From an uncultured Clostridia bacterium (lineage in GTDB: Bacteria; Bacillota; Clostridia; Saccharofermentanales; Fastidiosipilaceae), in NCBI GenBank assembly GCA_947253135.1, contig CAMXYS010000007.1, forward strand, positions 1 to 26,028: a DNA stretch of 26,028 nucleotides. Reading direction: 5' to 3'. Shown here in pieces: positions 1 through 7,541 of the stretch. The notes beneath the pieces are model-generated. The model was not told the DNA's origin. It worked only from the letters and a program-made list of their open reading frames with translations, and made no database searches. Position 1 is the stretch's first letter, and every line of letters begins with the position of its first letter. A program made the position numbers and the translations under genes.

Positions 1-48
1 TACACCGGTGGCGAATCGTCGGCAGCGTCAGATGTGTATAAGAGACAG
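1..48 (+). other. Illumina P5 / index / Nextera adapter carried into the assembly
   Basis: Bases 1-5 (TACAC) match the 3' end of the Illumina P5 primer. Bases 6-15 (CGGTGGCGAA) sit where a 10-nt i5 index belongs. Bases 16-29 are the Nextera read-1 segment (TCGTCGGCAGCGTC), and 30-48 are the 19-bp Tn5 mosaic end AGATGTGTATAAGAGACAG. The order is exactly that of a library molecule, so this is synthetic sequence and not a transposon in the genome. Biological sequence begins at 49. Confidence 0.97.
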
Positions 49-611
49 ATGTAGATCATATGATCCGCTCTTTAACGATTATTCTTCGCAATACAATTTC
101 TAATCGAAACCTTTGGCTTCCGCTGACTGAAGAGCTGGATATAACTAAGCAATATCTTGAAATCCAAGATATTTTAAGCGAACGGGCGGTCCACTATGAT
201 ATCTCTGTTTCTGCTGGGGCAGAGGATATTTCTGTGCCAAAATTTATTCTGCAACCGATTATTGAAAATAGCTTTATGCACGGTTTTCAGGAAAACAAGA
301 GAACATGGTATCTTCGTATTAAATGCCAATTAAAATCTGAAGTACTGGTTATCCGAGTCCTTGACAACGGGATCGGAACAGCCGAAAAACCCTATTTAGA
401 GTCCGCCGAGGCGTCAGCGCCAATCCAAAAAGACAAAATAGGTTCATCTCCCGCAAAATCAAAAGAATCACATATCGGGTTACTTAATATTGATCGTAGG
501 CTCACACTGTTGTATGGGAATCACTACACCCTAAATTTTCAATCCAAACCGGGCTTGGGAACAATGGTTGAGATTAAAATACCTGCTGAAAGGGGCGAGC
601 TCAATGTCTAA
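49..611 (+). CDS. Sensor histidine kinase, YesM type, C-terminal part (5' truncated)
   Basis: This is the cytoplasmic catalytic end of a membrane sensor kinase that would phosphorylate the response regulator encoded next. About 186 residues are present. The frame is open back to the adapter, with the first whole codon at 51, so the ATG at 60 is an internal Met and not the start. Visible parts are the end of the His_kinase (PF06580-like) segment, the ATP-binding N box (FILQPIIENSFMHGF), the G1 box (LDNGIG), a rather long lid of about 30 residues, and the G2 region (GLGTMVEIKIP). The sensor domain, membrane segments and phospho-accepting His are missing because the contig ends here. The stop overlaps the next gene by 8 nt, typical of a co-translated two-component pair. 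The family is confident; the signal sensed cannot be inferred. Confidence 0.88.
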
Positions 612-1380
612 AGACACCATGAATATTTTGATTGCAGACGATGAACACCTAATCAGAAAATGGTTAATGTTACTTATTCAAAATGCAAGACCAGACTTAG
701 ATTACAGCTTTATCGAAGCTGGCAATGGTAAAGAGGCCTGCACCATCCTTGCGACGCAACGCTTTGATTTAGTTTTTACGGATATTAAGATGCCTTTTTC
801 TGACGGTTTAGAAGTCGTTAAATTTATAAAAAAACATCAACCTACCCTGACGGTTGTCGTTCTCTCAGCCTACAACGAATTGGATGATGTCAAGACAGCT
901 ATACGCGAAGGTGCTTACGATTATATCCTTAAAGCTGAGATGGAAGCTGACGATCTCGCCAGAGTTATTGGCGTCGCTGAGCAACGAATTTCTTTTCGAC
1001 AATCAGACAATGTTGAGAAAGGCCTTCTGGAGCAAATACAAGAAAGCAACTTAAAAACGAGAAACACAGCTATCAGAGATGCTTTAAAGCTGATTCAGAA
1101 ACACTACTCGGAAAGATTAACACTGAATTCAGTAAGTCAGGCTGTTTTTCTAAATCGCTCTTACTTTAGTCAATTGTTCAAAAAGGAAACCGGCTATTCC
1201 TTTGCAGACTATATCGAACGAGTTCGTCTGCAAGCAGCTTGCCAAAAATTAACTGAAACAAATGGTTCTATCGGTGAGATCGCCGCTGCAGTCGGCTTCA
1301 CCAGTCAAGCCTATTTTTCTAAACAGTTCAAAAAAACAATCGGCTTAACCCCGGGCGAATATCGACGCCAAAACCGCTAA
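604..1380 (+). CDS. Response regulator, YesN type (REC + AraC HTH)
   Basis: This is a DNA-binding response regulator of 258 residues, the partner of the kinase upstream. The start at 604 is chosen because AGGGG (591-595) lies 8 nt before it and MSKDTMNILIADDE is a normal REC beginning; a longer in-frame start at 568 lacks this. The REC domain (about 6-125) has the acidic pair D12-D13, phospho-acceptor D60 in LVFTDIKMP, the switch region VVLSAY and the conserved Lys in YILKAE. A linker leads to an AraC-type double helix-turn-helix (about 155-258) ending in IGLTPGEYRRQ. YesN-type regulators commonly control nearby transport or carbohydrate genes, but the target here may lie beyond the contig end. 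The gene is more AT-rich than the metabolic genes to the right. Confidence 0.93.
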   Translation: MSKDTMNILIADDEHLIRKWLMLLIQNARPDLDYSFIEAGNGKEACTILATQRFDLVFTDIKMPFSDGLEVVKFIKKHQPTLTVVVLSAYNELDDVKTAIREGAYDYILKAEMEADDLARVIGVAEQRISFRQSDNVEKGLLEQIQESNLKTRNTAIRDALKLIQKHYSERLTLNSVSQAVFLNRSYFSQLFKKETGYSFADYIERVRLQAACQKLTETNGSIGEIAAAVGFTSQAYFSKQFKKTIGLTPGEYRRQNR

Positions 1381-1386
1381 TTCGCG

Positions 1387-2110
1387 CCTCCTTTTTCTAA
1401 GCTCATCCGCTAATTGCACCGGCTTCTTAACAGCAAGACCACCATGGCCGTTATGCTTAAAGACTTGAAATTTAACACCGGAAAGGTGCTCTTTTACATA
1501 ACGAATATCAGGCTTTCTGTCTTTTTGTTCCCGAACAGCAAACCAGTATTCTCTCCCCCCCAAAATTGGCTTCCATCTGCTTCGGCAACAAATAATTGTT
1601 ACAAGACTCAAAGGTTCGCCAAAACGTTTTAAAGCTCATCAATTTAAAAGCCTTGTACACCTACATCAAATCATCCTGTGTGATCCATCTACAGAAAATG
1701 CCTTTTCCAGAAGCTTTAAGCCTCCCCTTTTTCTGATATAAATCATTAGGAAGTCACGTGTGACGATAAGGCGCGTTATGAGCCAGGGAAGCTCGTGGGG
1801 CATGATAGCACCGTCCATAATTAATGGCACAGGATGTTGCAATCCGGCGGTTTGCCAGCATCCGAACCAATATGGCACCTCCCATTGAGCAACCATATAA
1901 AGAAGAAGCCTTTTAATATCCTCTTTGAAGCAGCCAGGTTTCAAGGGTTAAAGCGACCTCCTCAACACCGGTAAATTCGCCTGATTAGCCTTCGTCATAT
2001 CCCGGAATGGCCGGAATGATAAGGTGAAATTGATCCTGCATAAGGGCAATCAGATATTCAAAATAATCCCACATAACGATTACCGGATGAAGCAAGCAAA
2101 GAGAAGTCAT
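1387..2110 (-). pseudogene. Decayed alpha/beta-hydrolase gene
   Basis: Read on the minus strand, this stretch gives a recognisable alpha/beta-hydrolase broken many times. From an ATG at 2110 the main frame gives LLHPVIVMWDYFEYL, then FHLIIPAIPGYDEG, a TAA at 1987-1985, then GEFTGVEEVALTLETWLLQRGY, a second TAA, and the nucleophile elbow LYGCSMGGAI with catalytic Ser. After the elbow the hydrolase-like sequence moves to another frame (PLIMDGAIMPHELPWLITR, encoded within 1666-1944). It then returns to the first frame, where NNYLLPKQMEANFGGREYW, IRYVKEHLSGVKF and the catalytic-His region FKHNGHGG follow. The gene therefore needs at least two nonsense changes and two compensating frameshifts. No functional product is expected. 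It converges on the response regulator and fills the 825-base space before the TPM gene. The exact ends are uncertain. Confidence 0.75.
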
Positions 2111-2205
2111 CCTGCATTTTTTCGTTAATTTAAAAGACTTATGCATCACTTTCTCGTCAAATAAACAGATTCTATTTTATTTTTGTCGCATCGCCTCAAA
2201 CCGGC

Positions 2206-3066
2206 TCACCACTTCCCGGAAGCCCCACCGCCCGAAGAGGAACCGCCGCCGCCGCTGAAACCGCCTCCCGAGCCACCTCCAAAGCCACCGAAGCCGCTTG
2301 AACCTCCGCCGAAGCCACCTGAACCTCCGCCGAAGCCGCCCCAGAAGCCGCCAAACCCACCTCGGCCACCCCGGCGCGACAACCGCCTTAAACTCGGCAA
2401 GACCACCAGCAAAATAACCATAATAATAATCCAACTGATGGGATTATCTTCATCGTCTTCATCGTCTGCCAAGCGACTGTCCTCTATTTCACCAGCCAAG
2501 TCCGCCGGTATCTCTATGCCGTATTCTGCAGCTGCCAGGTTGGCGACCTCTCCCACCGCTGCTGTCACACCGGCAGAAAAATCGCCCTCCCTAAAATGCG
2601 GGACGAGCTGCTGTCTGATAATCTCGCCAGCCCGGCCATCCGGTATAGCGCCCTCCAGGCCGGTGCCGACTTCAATCCGAATTTGATTTTCTTCATAGAC
2701 AATCAAAAGCAAAATGCCATTGTTTTTTTTGGCATCACCCAGCTGCCAGTGGCGCAGCAATTCATTCGCATAATCTTCTAAGGGGGCTCCTGCCAGGTCT
2801 TTGACCACCGCTACGACAATTTGTGTCCCCGAAGGGGCCAAAACACGGTTGAGACGCGCCACCGTTTGGCGACAGGAAGCATCTAAAATTCCCACTTCGT
2901 CCGTTACAAAATCCGCCTCCGGTACAGCCGGAAAGCGATAACCGGTCGCCCGTAAAAAAGAGCTGACCAGCCCGCAGAAAAACAGGCTAACCAGCAAGCA
3001 GCAAAGCCATTTAAGGCTTCTGCCCGAGGTTAATCGCTGTCTTTTAGTGATTGCGGCTTGTGTCAT
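2206..3066 (-). CDS. TPM-domain membrane protein with Gly-rich tail (YgcG-like)
   Basis: A predicted membrane-anchored protein of 286 residues. A hydrophobic segment at about 19-40 (LKWLCCLLVSLFFCGLVSS) acts as signal or anchor. A TPM (YgcG) domain at about 46-190 follows, with the family pattern FVTDEVGILD, an ALLDYANELL-like helix (here PLEDYANELLRHWQLGD), NGILLLIV and RIEVGTGLEGAIPDG. An acidic stretch (EDSRLADDEDDEDN) precedes a second membrane segment at about 210-230, and the last 50 residues are almost only Gly, Ser and Phe. This layout (TPM domain outside, second TM, Gly-rich tail) is typical of the family, whose biochemical role is unsettled. GGAAGG lies 11 nt before the ATG. It follows the LemA gene by 39 bases, a frequent pairing, so the two probably form one operon. 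Confidence 0.9.
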   Translation of the reverse strand: MTQAAITKRQRLTSGRSLKWLCCLLVSLFFCGLVSSFLRATGYRFPAVPEADFVTDEVGILDASCRQTVARLNRVLAPSGTQIVVAVVKDLAGAPLEDYANELLRHWQLGDAKKNNGILLLIVYEENQIRIEVGTGLEGAIPDGRAGEIIRQQLVPHFREGDFSAGVTAAVGEVANLAAAEYGIEIPADLAGEIEDSRLADDEDDEDNPISWIIIMVILLVVLPSLRRLSRRGGRGGFGGFWGGFGGGSGGFGGGSSGFGGFGGGSGGGFSGGGGSSSGGGASGKW

Positions 3067-3105
3067 AAGATTAAAATCCTTCCGAGGGGCGGTGGGGCCA
3101 CTTGC

Positions 3106-3666
3106 TTATTTAAAATTTACTGTCGGCGCCTGCTCTGCTCCTGCTGCTGCCTGGAATAATTCATGGCGCTCAAAACCGAAGATACCGGCAAAAATGTTTT
3201 TAGGAAAGGCTCTGACTCCCCTGTTGTAATTCGTAGCCACAGCATTATAGTCTTTTCTGGCGACAGCAATGCGGTTTTCCGTACCGGCCAGTTCATCTTG
3301 CAGCCGCAGGAAGTTTTCACTGGCCTTCAGTTCAGGGTAGGCTTCAACCGCTATATTGATCATGCGGTTGAGCGATTGGTCGGCCGCTTGGTAATCTGCC
3401 GGCGTTTTAGCCTCCTGGTAGTTAGCCCGCACCTTTGCGACTTCCGTGTAAACTTCCGACTCATGTGAGGCATAAGCGTTAACTGTTTCAACCAAATTAG
3501 GAATTAAATCCACCCGTCTTTGATACTGGGTTTCAACATTGCTCCAAGCCTGGTTAACCTGCTCATCGGCCCGGACCAAACTGTTATATTGGCCGGCTAC
3601 CAGAATGCCGATCAGCACAACAGCCGCTATGATAACGATCAAAACTGTACGTCCTTTTTTCTTCAT
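3106..3666 (-). CDS. lemA: LemA family membrane protein
   Basis: LemA-family protein of 186 residues, about the family's usual length. An N-terminal membrane helix (about 7-27, TVLIVIIAAVVLIGILVAG) is followed by the helical LemA domain with its signature YNSLVRADEQVNQAWSNVE and QYQRRVDLIPNLVETV, then ASENFLRLQDELAGTENRIA and YNRGVRAFP. The C-terminus ends APTVNFK; the family commonly ends in a short Phe-containing peptide of this sort. Its function is not established; it is often encoded next to TPM-domain genes, as here. The start is supported by AGGAG 8 nt upstream. It is the first gene of the lemA-TPM pair and is transcribed away from the MATE gene. Confidence 0.93.
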   Translation of the reverse strand: MKKKGRTVLIVIIAAVVLIGILVAGQYNSLVRADEQVNQAWSNVETQYQRRVDLIPNLVETVNAYASHESEVYTEVAKVRANYQEAKTPADYQAADQSLNRMINIAVEAYPELKASENFLRLQDELAGTENRIAVARKDYNAVATNYNRGVRAFPKNIFAGIFGFERHELFQAAAGAEQAPTVNFK

Positions 3667-3823
3667 ATATTGCTCCTCTTGCTAAAGTTATGCCCTGCGG
3701 TCGCACCTGGATTTTATCTCCTCTGCCGCCGGGCAGCCTGCACTTTTTTCGATCGACTGCCTACAGCCGTCAGCCACCTAACCGGCCAACACTGCAGCTG
3801 CGATGCACCGATTCAAATCACTA

Positions 3824-3829
3824 ATTATA
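3824..3829 (-). promoter_or_regulatory. Possible -10 element for lemA-TPM
   Basis: On the minus strand 3829-3824 reads TATAAT, a perfect -10, about 155 bases before the lemA start. The sequence 17 bases further upstream does not resemble TTGACA, so the assignment rests on one hexamer in an AT-rich stretch. Confidence 0.3.
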
Positions 3830-3868
3830 CTATCATTTATTATAACCACAGATCCGCCGACAGGCGGT

Positions 3869-3898
3869 TTGCATTTGTAAAGAAAAATCACTTATACT
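3869..3898 (+). promoter_or_regulatory. Possible promoter for the MATE gene
   Basis: TTGCAT (3869-3874) is separated by 18 bases from TATACT (3893-3898), about 215 bases before the MATE start. The -35 is only partly like the consensus. The rest of the 448-base lemA-MATE spacer shows only short hairpins, such as GGCAC-N6-GTGCC near 3970, and no gene. Confidence 0.3.
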
Positions 3899-4114
3899 GA
3901 GCTTTCGCACAAAATACCGACAACCAGCAGCGATTGAAAAATAATCGTAAGATGACATCAGCTGTGCCGGCACCATGAAGTGCCGTCCCGGTTGTAATTG
4001 TTGTGGTCGCCGTTTTTTTAATTAGAGAAGACAGGTTTAATTAAAATAGCCATTCAACAATCAAACTCATAATAAAAACACGCAAGCTAATTAAGTCTGT
4101 AAAAGGGAGGATCT

Positions 4115-5554
4115 ATGAGCGAACACAAATCTAAAACAAACCAACCACAATCCCGGGCAGTCAACCCGCTCAGCAGCGAGCCCATCCCGCACCTGATGAC
4201 GCGCTTTGCTATCCCCAGCATTGTCGCCCTGGTCGTCAGCTCGCTCTACAACATTGTTGACCAGATTTTTATCGGCCACAGCGTCGGCATCTTGGGCAAT
4301 GCCGCCACTAACGTCGCCTTCCCCCTGGTCACCATCTGCACCGCTTTCAGCCTCTTATGCGGCATCGGTGCAGCCTCCAACTTTAATCTATCACTGGGCC
4401 GTGGTGATGAGGAGCGCGCCCAATTCTTTGTCGGCAACGGCATCAGCTTAATGGTCGGCATCGGCATCATCCTGACCATCCTGACTCGGATTTTCTTAAC
4501 ACCTTTGTTAACTGCCTTTGGGGCGACCGAGTCCATACTGGGTTATGCCCAAACCTACACCTCCATCACTTCACTGGGCTTTCCTTTTTTAATCATCACA
4601 GTCGGTGGCTCCAACCTGGTACGGGCGGACGGCAATCCTGTTTACTCCATGCTCTGCACCTTGACGGGTGCTATCCTCAACTGCATCCTTGATCCCCTCT
4701 TTATCTTCGGCTTTGGCTGGGGTATGGCCGGTGCCGCCTGGGCCACCGTCATCGGACAGGTTGTCTCCGCCCTGATGGTCATCTGGTACTTTGCTAAAAA
4801 ATTCAAAACGGTCCCTGTCACCGGCGACCATTTCCGCCTGACCGGTTTTACTGCCAAGCGCATCGTCCGTCTAGGTATCGGCCCCTTCTTTAACCAGGTC
4901 ACCATCCTGGTTGTTCAAATTGCCGTCAACAACATTGTCGTCCGCTACGGTGCCCTGTCACACTACGGGTCCGATGCCCCCTTGGCCGCCATCGGCATTG
5001 TCTTAAAAATCAACACCATCTTCTTGTCTATTTGCATCGGTATTGCGCAAGGTAATCAACCGATCATCAGCTACAACTACGGGGCCAAAAAATATCACCG
5101 GGTCAAAAAGGCCTTGGGCATAGGCCTGGCCGCCGCCTTCGCTGTCTCCCTGGTTGTCACTGCATGCTTTCAGCTCTTCCCTCTGCAGCTAATTCGTCTG
5201 TTCGGATCCGGGGATGCTAACTATTACGAATTCGCCGTTAAACTTTTCCGTTTCTACTTAATGTTCACTGCTTTAAACGGGCTCAACCCCCTCCTTATGA
5301 ATTTCTTCACTTCCATCGGCAAGGCGGAAAAAGGTATTTTTATAGCCTTGTCACGTCAGCTCATCTTCTTTGTTCCCCTGCTTTTTTTAATGACCAGTAT
5401 TTTGGGCCTGGAAGGAATTCTCTACGCCGCCCCCATTTCTGACATGATGGCCTTTGTCGTCGCGGCTGTTTTGGTGATCAAGGAATTAAAGCATATCCGC
5501 AGCCTGGAGCAGAATAAACTGAAAATTCCGACCGCCCCCGGCCCCGGCCACTAA
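4115..5554 (+). CDS. MATE family efflux transporter
   Basis: An inner-membrane drug or metabolite exporter of 479 residues, driven by Na+ or H+ in this family. A polar N-terminus of about 28 residues is followed by some twelve hydrophobic helices in two homologous halves. The start of the first half (MTRFAIPSIVALVVSSLYNIVDQIFIG) and the matching motif in the second half (RLGIGPFFNQVTILVVQIAVNNIVV) are typical of the MepA-like branch. Other family marks are SLGRGDEERA, GNPVYSM and IAQGNQPIISYNYGA. GGGAGG (4105-4110) lies 4 nt before the ATG. It stands alone, with its own terminator downstream, so it is probably monocistronic. The substrate cannot be told from sequence. Confidence 0.95.
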   Translation: MSEHKSKTNQPQSRAVNPLSSEPIPHLMTRFAIPSIVALVVSSLYNIVDQIFIGHSVGILGNAATNVAFPLVTICTAFSLLCGIGAASNFNLSLGRGDEERAQFFVGNGISLMVGIGIILTILTRIFLTPLLTAFGATESILGYAQTYTSITSLGFPFLIITVGGSNLVRADGNPVYSMLCTLTGAILNCILDPLFIFGFGWGMAGAAWATVIGQVVSALMVIWYFAKKFKTVPVTGDHFRLTGFTAKRIVRLGIGPFFNQVTILVVQIAVNNIVVRYGALSHYGSDAPLAAIGIVLKINTIFLSICIGIAQGNQPIISYNYGAKKYHRVKKALGIGLAAAFAVSLVVTACFQLFPLQLIRLFGSGDANYYEFAVKLFRFYLMFTALNGLNPLLMNFFTSIGKAEKGIFIALSRQLIFFVPLLFLMTSILGLEGILYAAPISDMMAFVVAAVLVIKELKHIRSLEQNKLKIPTAPGPGH

Positions 5555-5617
5555 ACCCGCTAAATGCCAAGCTTGCCGGTTAAGATTTTACCGACAACCA
5601 ACGTAACCGCCAGCCTG

Positions 5618-5653
5618 AGACCCCGTCTTGCCCAGCACAGCCGGGGTCTTTTG
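5618..5653 (+). terminator. Intrinsic terminator after the MATE gene
   Basis: Perfect 8-bp stem AGACCCCG (5618-5625) / CGGGGTCT (5642-5649) with a 16-nt loop, ending in a short T run (TCTTTTG). It lies 64 bases after the MATE stop. Confidence 0.75.
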
Positions 5654-5703
5654 AACTTGCTTTTAAAAGGCAAAAAAGATTTTTAATTTTCGTAAAAAGA
5701 GAG

Positions 5704-5732
5704 TTGACTTTTTTAATTTAGTGCTTTAGAAT
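5704..5732 (+). promoter_or_regulatory. Sigma-A type promoter for the amino acid ABC operon
   Basis: TTGACT (5704-5709), a 17-base spacer, then TAGAAT (5727-5732): five of six matches in each hexamer at ideal spacing. It sits in an AT-rich stretch after the MATE terminator. The start would be near 5739, giving a leader of about 70 nt with an AAGGAG site before the lipoprotein gene. Confidence 0.75.
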
Positions 5733-5809
5733 GATAAAGCGTAAGACAAGCAAGTGAGCTCAGGCTAAATCAACCAAATAATTCATCCTGAGCAAGGAGA
5801 GGGAAGAAA

Positions 5810-6718
5810 ATGAAATCATTTAAAAAAATTGCCACTACTCTTTTGACCGCCGGCCTCTTGACCGGACTGCTGCTAAGCGGCTGCGGCGGCAAGCAAGCTG
5901 ACCAGGCCACAGCTGCCGGCTCAGCTGCCGAGACCACAGCAGCCGATGAAAACGCAGCCGAGACAGCTGCTGCAGCTGCCGGTGAAACTGACGAAAACGG
6001 CCTGCTGGAGGCTGGCGTCTTCCGGATGGGTCTGGATGACAGCCTACCCCCCATGGGTTTCCGGGACGATCAAAACGAGATTGTCGGCTACGATATCGAC
6101 CTGGCCAAAGAAGTCACCAAGCGCATGGGCGTCGAACTTAAACCCGTCCCGATCGATTGGTCGATGAAGGAAAATGAGCTGAGCTCCGGCAACATCGACT
6201 GCATTTGGAACGGTTTCAGCTATTCAGACGAGCGCAACGCCAGTATGAGCTTAACCACTCCTTACATGGAAAATAAGCAAGTCGTCATCACGATGAAAGA
6301 AAGCGGTATCACCAGTCTGGATCAAATGAAGGACAAGAAGCTGTCCTTGCAATCCGGCTCTACCGCAGAGCTCGCTTTGGACGGCAAGCCTGAATTTAAA
6401 GACAGTCTGGCCGAAGTGGTCACCTTTAAAGAAAATATCACCGCCTTTAAAGACATCGAAAGCGGCGCAACCGACGGCCTATTAACTGACAGTGTCATGG
6501 GTGAATATTACATCAGCCAGCAAGCTGACCCGGATGCTTACTTTGTGATTGATGATGCCCTGTCTGTAGAAGACTATGTAATCGGCTTCAAAAAAGGTAA
6601 TACCAAGCTCAATGAAGCCGTCACCAAGGCTTTGACGGAAATGAAAGAAGACGGCACCTTAGGTGAAATCACCGCTAAGTGGTTCGGCAAAGACGTCTCC
6701 GTCTTCGGCGATAAATAA
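5810..6718 (+). CDS. Amino acid ABC transporter, substrate-binding lipoprotein
   Basis: This is the extracellular binding component of the importer encoded by the next two genes. It has 302 residues. A lipoprotein signal peptide ends in the lipobox LLSGC with lipidated Cys25. A low-complexity Ala/Thr/Glu linker (about 26-60) tethers it to the membrane. The SBP_bac_3 (cluster 3, polar amino acid) domain runs from about 62 to the end, with the typical opening GVFRMGLDDSLPPMGF, then GYDIDLAKEVTKRMG, the interdomain DCIWNGFSYSDERN, and the closing LNEAVTKALTEMKEDGTLGEITAKWFG. The start is supported by AAGGAG about 8 nt upstream. Ligand identity (glutamine, cystine, histidine and so on) cannot be fixed from these motifs. 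A hairpin follows before the permease and probably raises the share of this subunit. Confidence 0.95.
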   Translation: MKSFKKIATTLLTAGLLTGLLLSGCGGKQADQATAAGSAAETTAADENAAETAAAAAGETDENGLLEAGVFRMGLDDSLPPMGFRDDQNEIVGYDIDLAKEVTKRMGVELKPVPIDWSMKENELSSGNIDCIWNGFSYSDERNASMSLTTPYMENKQVVITMKESGITSLDQMKDKKLSLQSGSTAELALDGKPEFKDSLAEVVTFKENITAFKDIESGATDGLLTDSVMGEYYISQQADPDAYFVIDDALSVEDYVIGFKKGNTKLNEAVTKALTEMKEDGTLGEITAKWFGKDVSVFGDK

Positions 6719-6760
6719 GGCAAGTTGACAGTCGCTAAAACTGATAAACTAAGATGACTT

Positions 6761-6801
6761 ACAAACAGGCAGTTTCAGCCCTAGGCGAATTGCCTGTTTG
6801 T
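6761..6801 (+). terminator. Intercistronic hairpin between binding protein and permease
   Basis: Perfect 11-bp stem ACAAACAGGCA (6761-6771) / TGCCTGTTTGT (6791-6801) with a 19-nt loop, followed by CTGCTTTTA. The T run is weak, so it more likely acts as a partial terminator or a block to 3' exonucleases than as a full stop. The same operon continues at 6878. Confidence 0.6.
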
Positions 6802-6877
6802 CTGCTTTTAACAGCTGCTGCAGTCTGCGGGACAACCCACCCGACCTGCCGGCAAAAACCAAAACAAAGGAGACCTT

Positions 6878-7531
6878 ATGGATTGGAACAGCCTAATCAA
6901 ATTGATGCCCGCCTTTTTAGAGGGTACCAAGCTCTCCGTTCAGCTCTTTTTTATCACCCTTTTAGTAGCCCTCCCCCTGGGTGTGCTGATCGCCCTCGGC
7001 CGGATGTCTCGCTTTAAACCCCTGTCAGGTTTGATCGCCGTCCTCCAGTGGTTAATCCGGGGAACCCCCTTAATGCTGCAATTAATTATGGTGATGTATC
7101 TGCCGTCAATCGCCTTTGGCATCCGCGGTATGGACCGTTTTGTAGCTGCCTGCGTAGCCTTCGGTATCAATTACGCCTTTTATTTTTCTGAGATCTATCG
7201 CAGTGGCATCGAATCAGTGCCCCGGGGACAACGCGAGGCCGCTAAAGTGCTGGGCCTCTCCCGCAGCCGCACTTTTAACCATATTATCCTGCCACAAACG
7301 ATCAAGCATATCCTGCCGTCCATGGGCAATGAATTTATGACCCTGGTCAAAGATACGGCCTTGGCTCAGGTCATCGGTAACAGCGATCTTTTAAAAGTGG
7401 CCCAAGCCCAGATGAACCGCACCACCAGCATGGTGCCCCTCCTTGTTGCCGGTCTGTTCTATGTCGTGATGAACGGCATTGTCCAACTGATCATGCATGC
7501 CTGGGAAAAGAAACTCGCTTATTACCGTTAA
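6878..7531 (+). CDS. Amino acid ABC transporter, permease (HisMQ family)
   Basis: Membrane-spanning subunit of the polar amino acid importer; 217 residues, normal for the family. It has about five hydrophobic helices, the HisMQ signature RGTPLMLQL (61-69), and the EAA loop that docks on the ATPase (REAAKVLGLSRSRTFNHIILPQ, about 119-140, with the conserved Gly126 and Pro139). AAGGAG lies 6 nt before the ATG. The stop codon is directly followed by the AAGGAG of the ATPase gene, so the two are translated from one message. A single permease gene suggests a homodimeric channel. Confidence 0.95.
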   Translation: MDWNSLIKLMPAFLEGTKLSVQLFFITLLVALPLGVLIALGRMSRFKPLSGLIAVLQWLIRGTPLMLQLIMVMYLPSIAFGIRGMDRFVAACVAFGINYAFYFSEIYRSGIESVPRGQREAAKVLGLSRSRTFNHIILPQTIKHILPSMGNEFMTLVKDTALAQVIGNSDLLKVAQAQMNRTTSMVPLLVAGLFYVVMNGIVQLIMHAWEKKLAYYR

Positions 7532-7541
7532 GGAGATAACT

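Noticed and set aside
30..48. Tn5 mosaic end, as if from a transposon
   Set aside because: It is continuous with the Nextera read-1 segment, an index and the P5 tail, so it is library adapter.
2183..2686. Proline-rich plus-strand open frame
   Set aside because: It is the reverse complement of the Gly-rich TPM tail; no ribosome binding site.
6725..6730. TTGACA just after the binding-protein gene, possible internal promoter
   Set aside because: No -10 hexamer at 16-18 bases downstream; the hairpin between explains the gap better.
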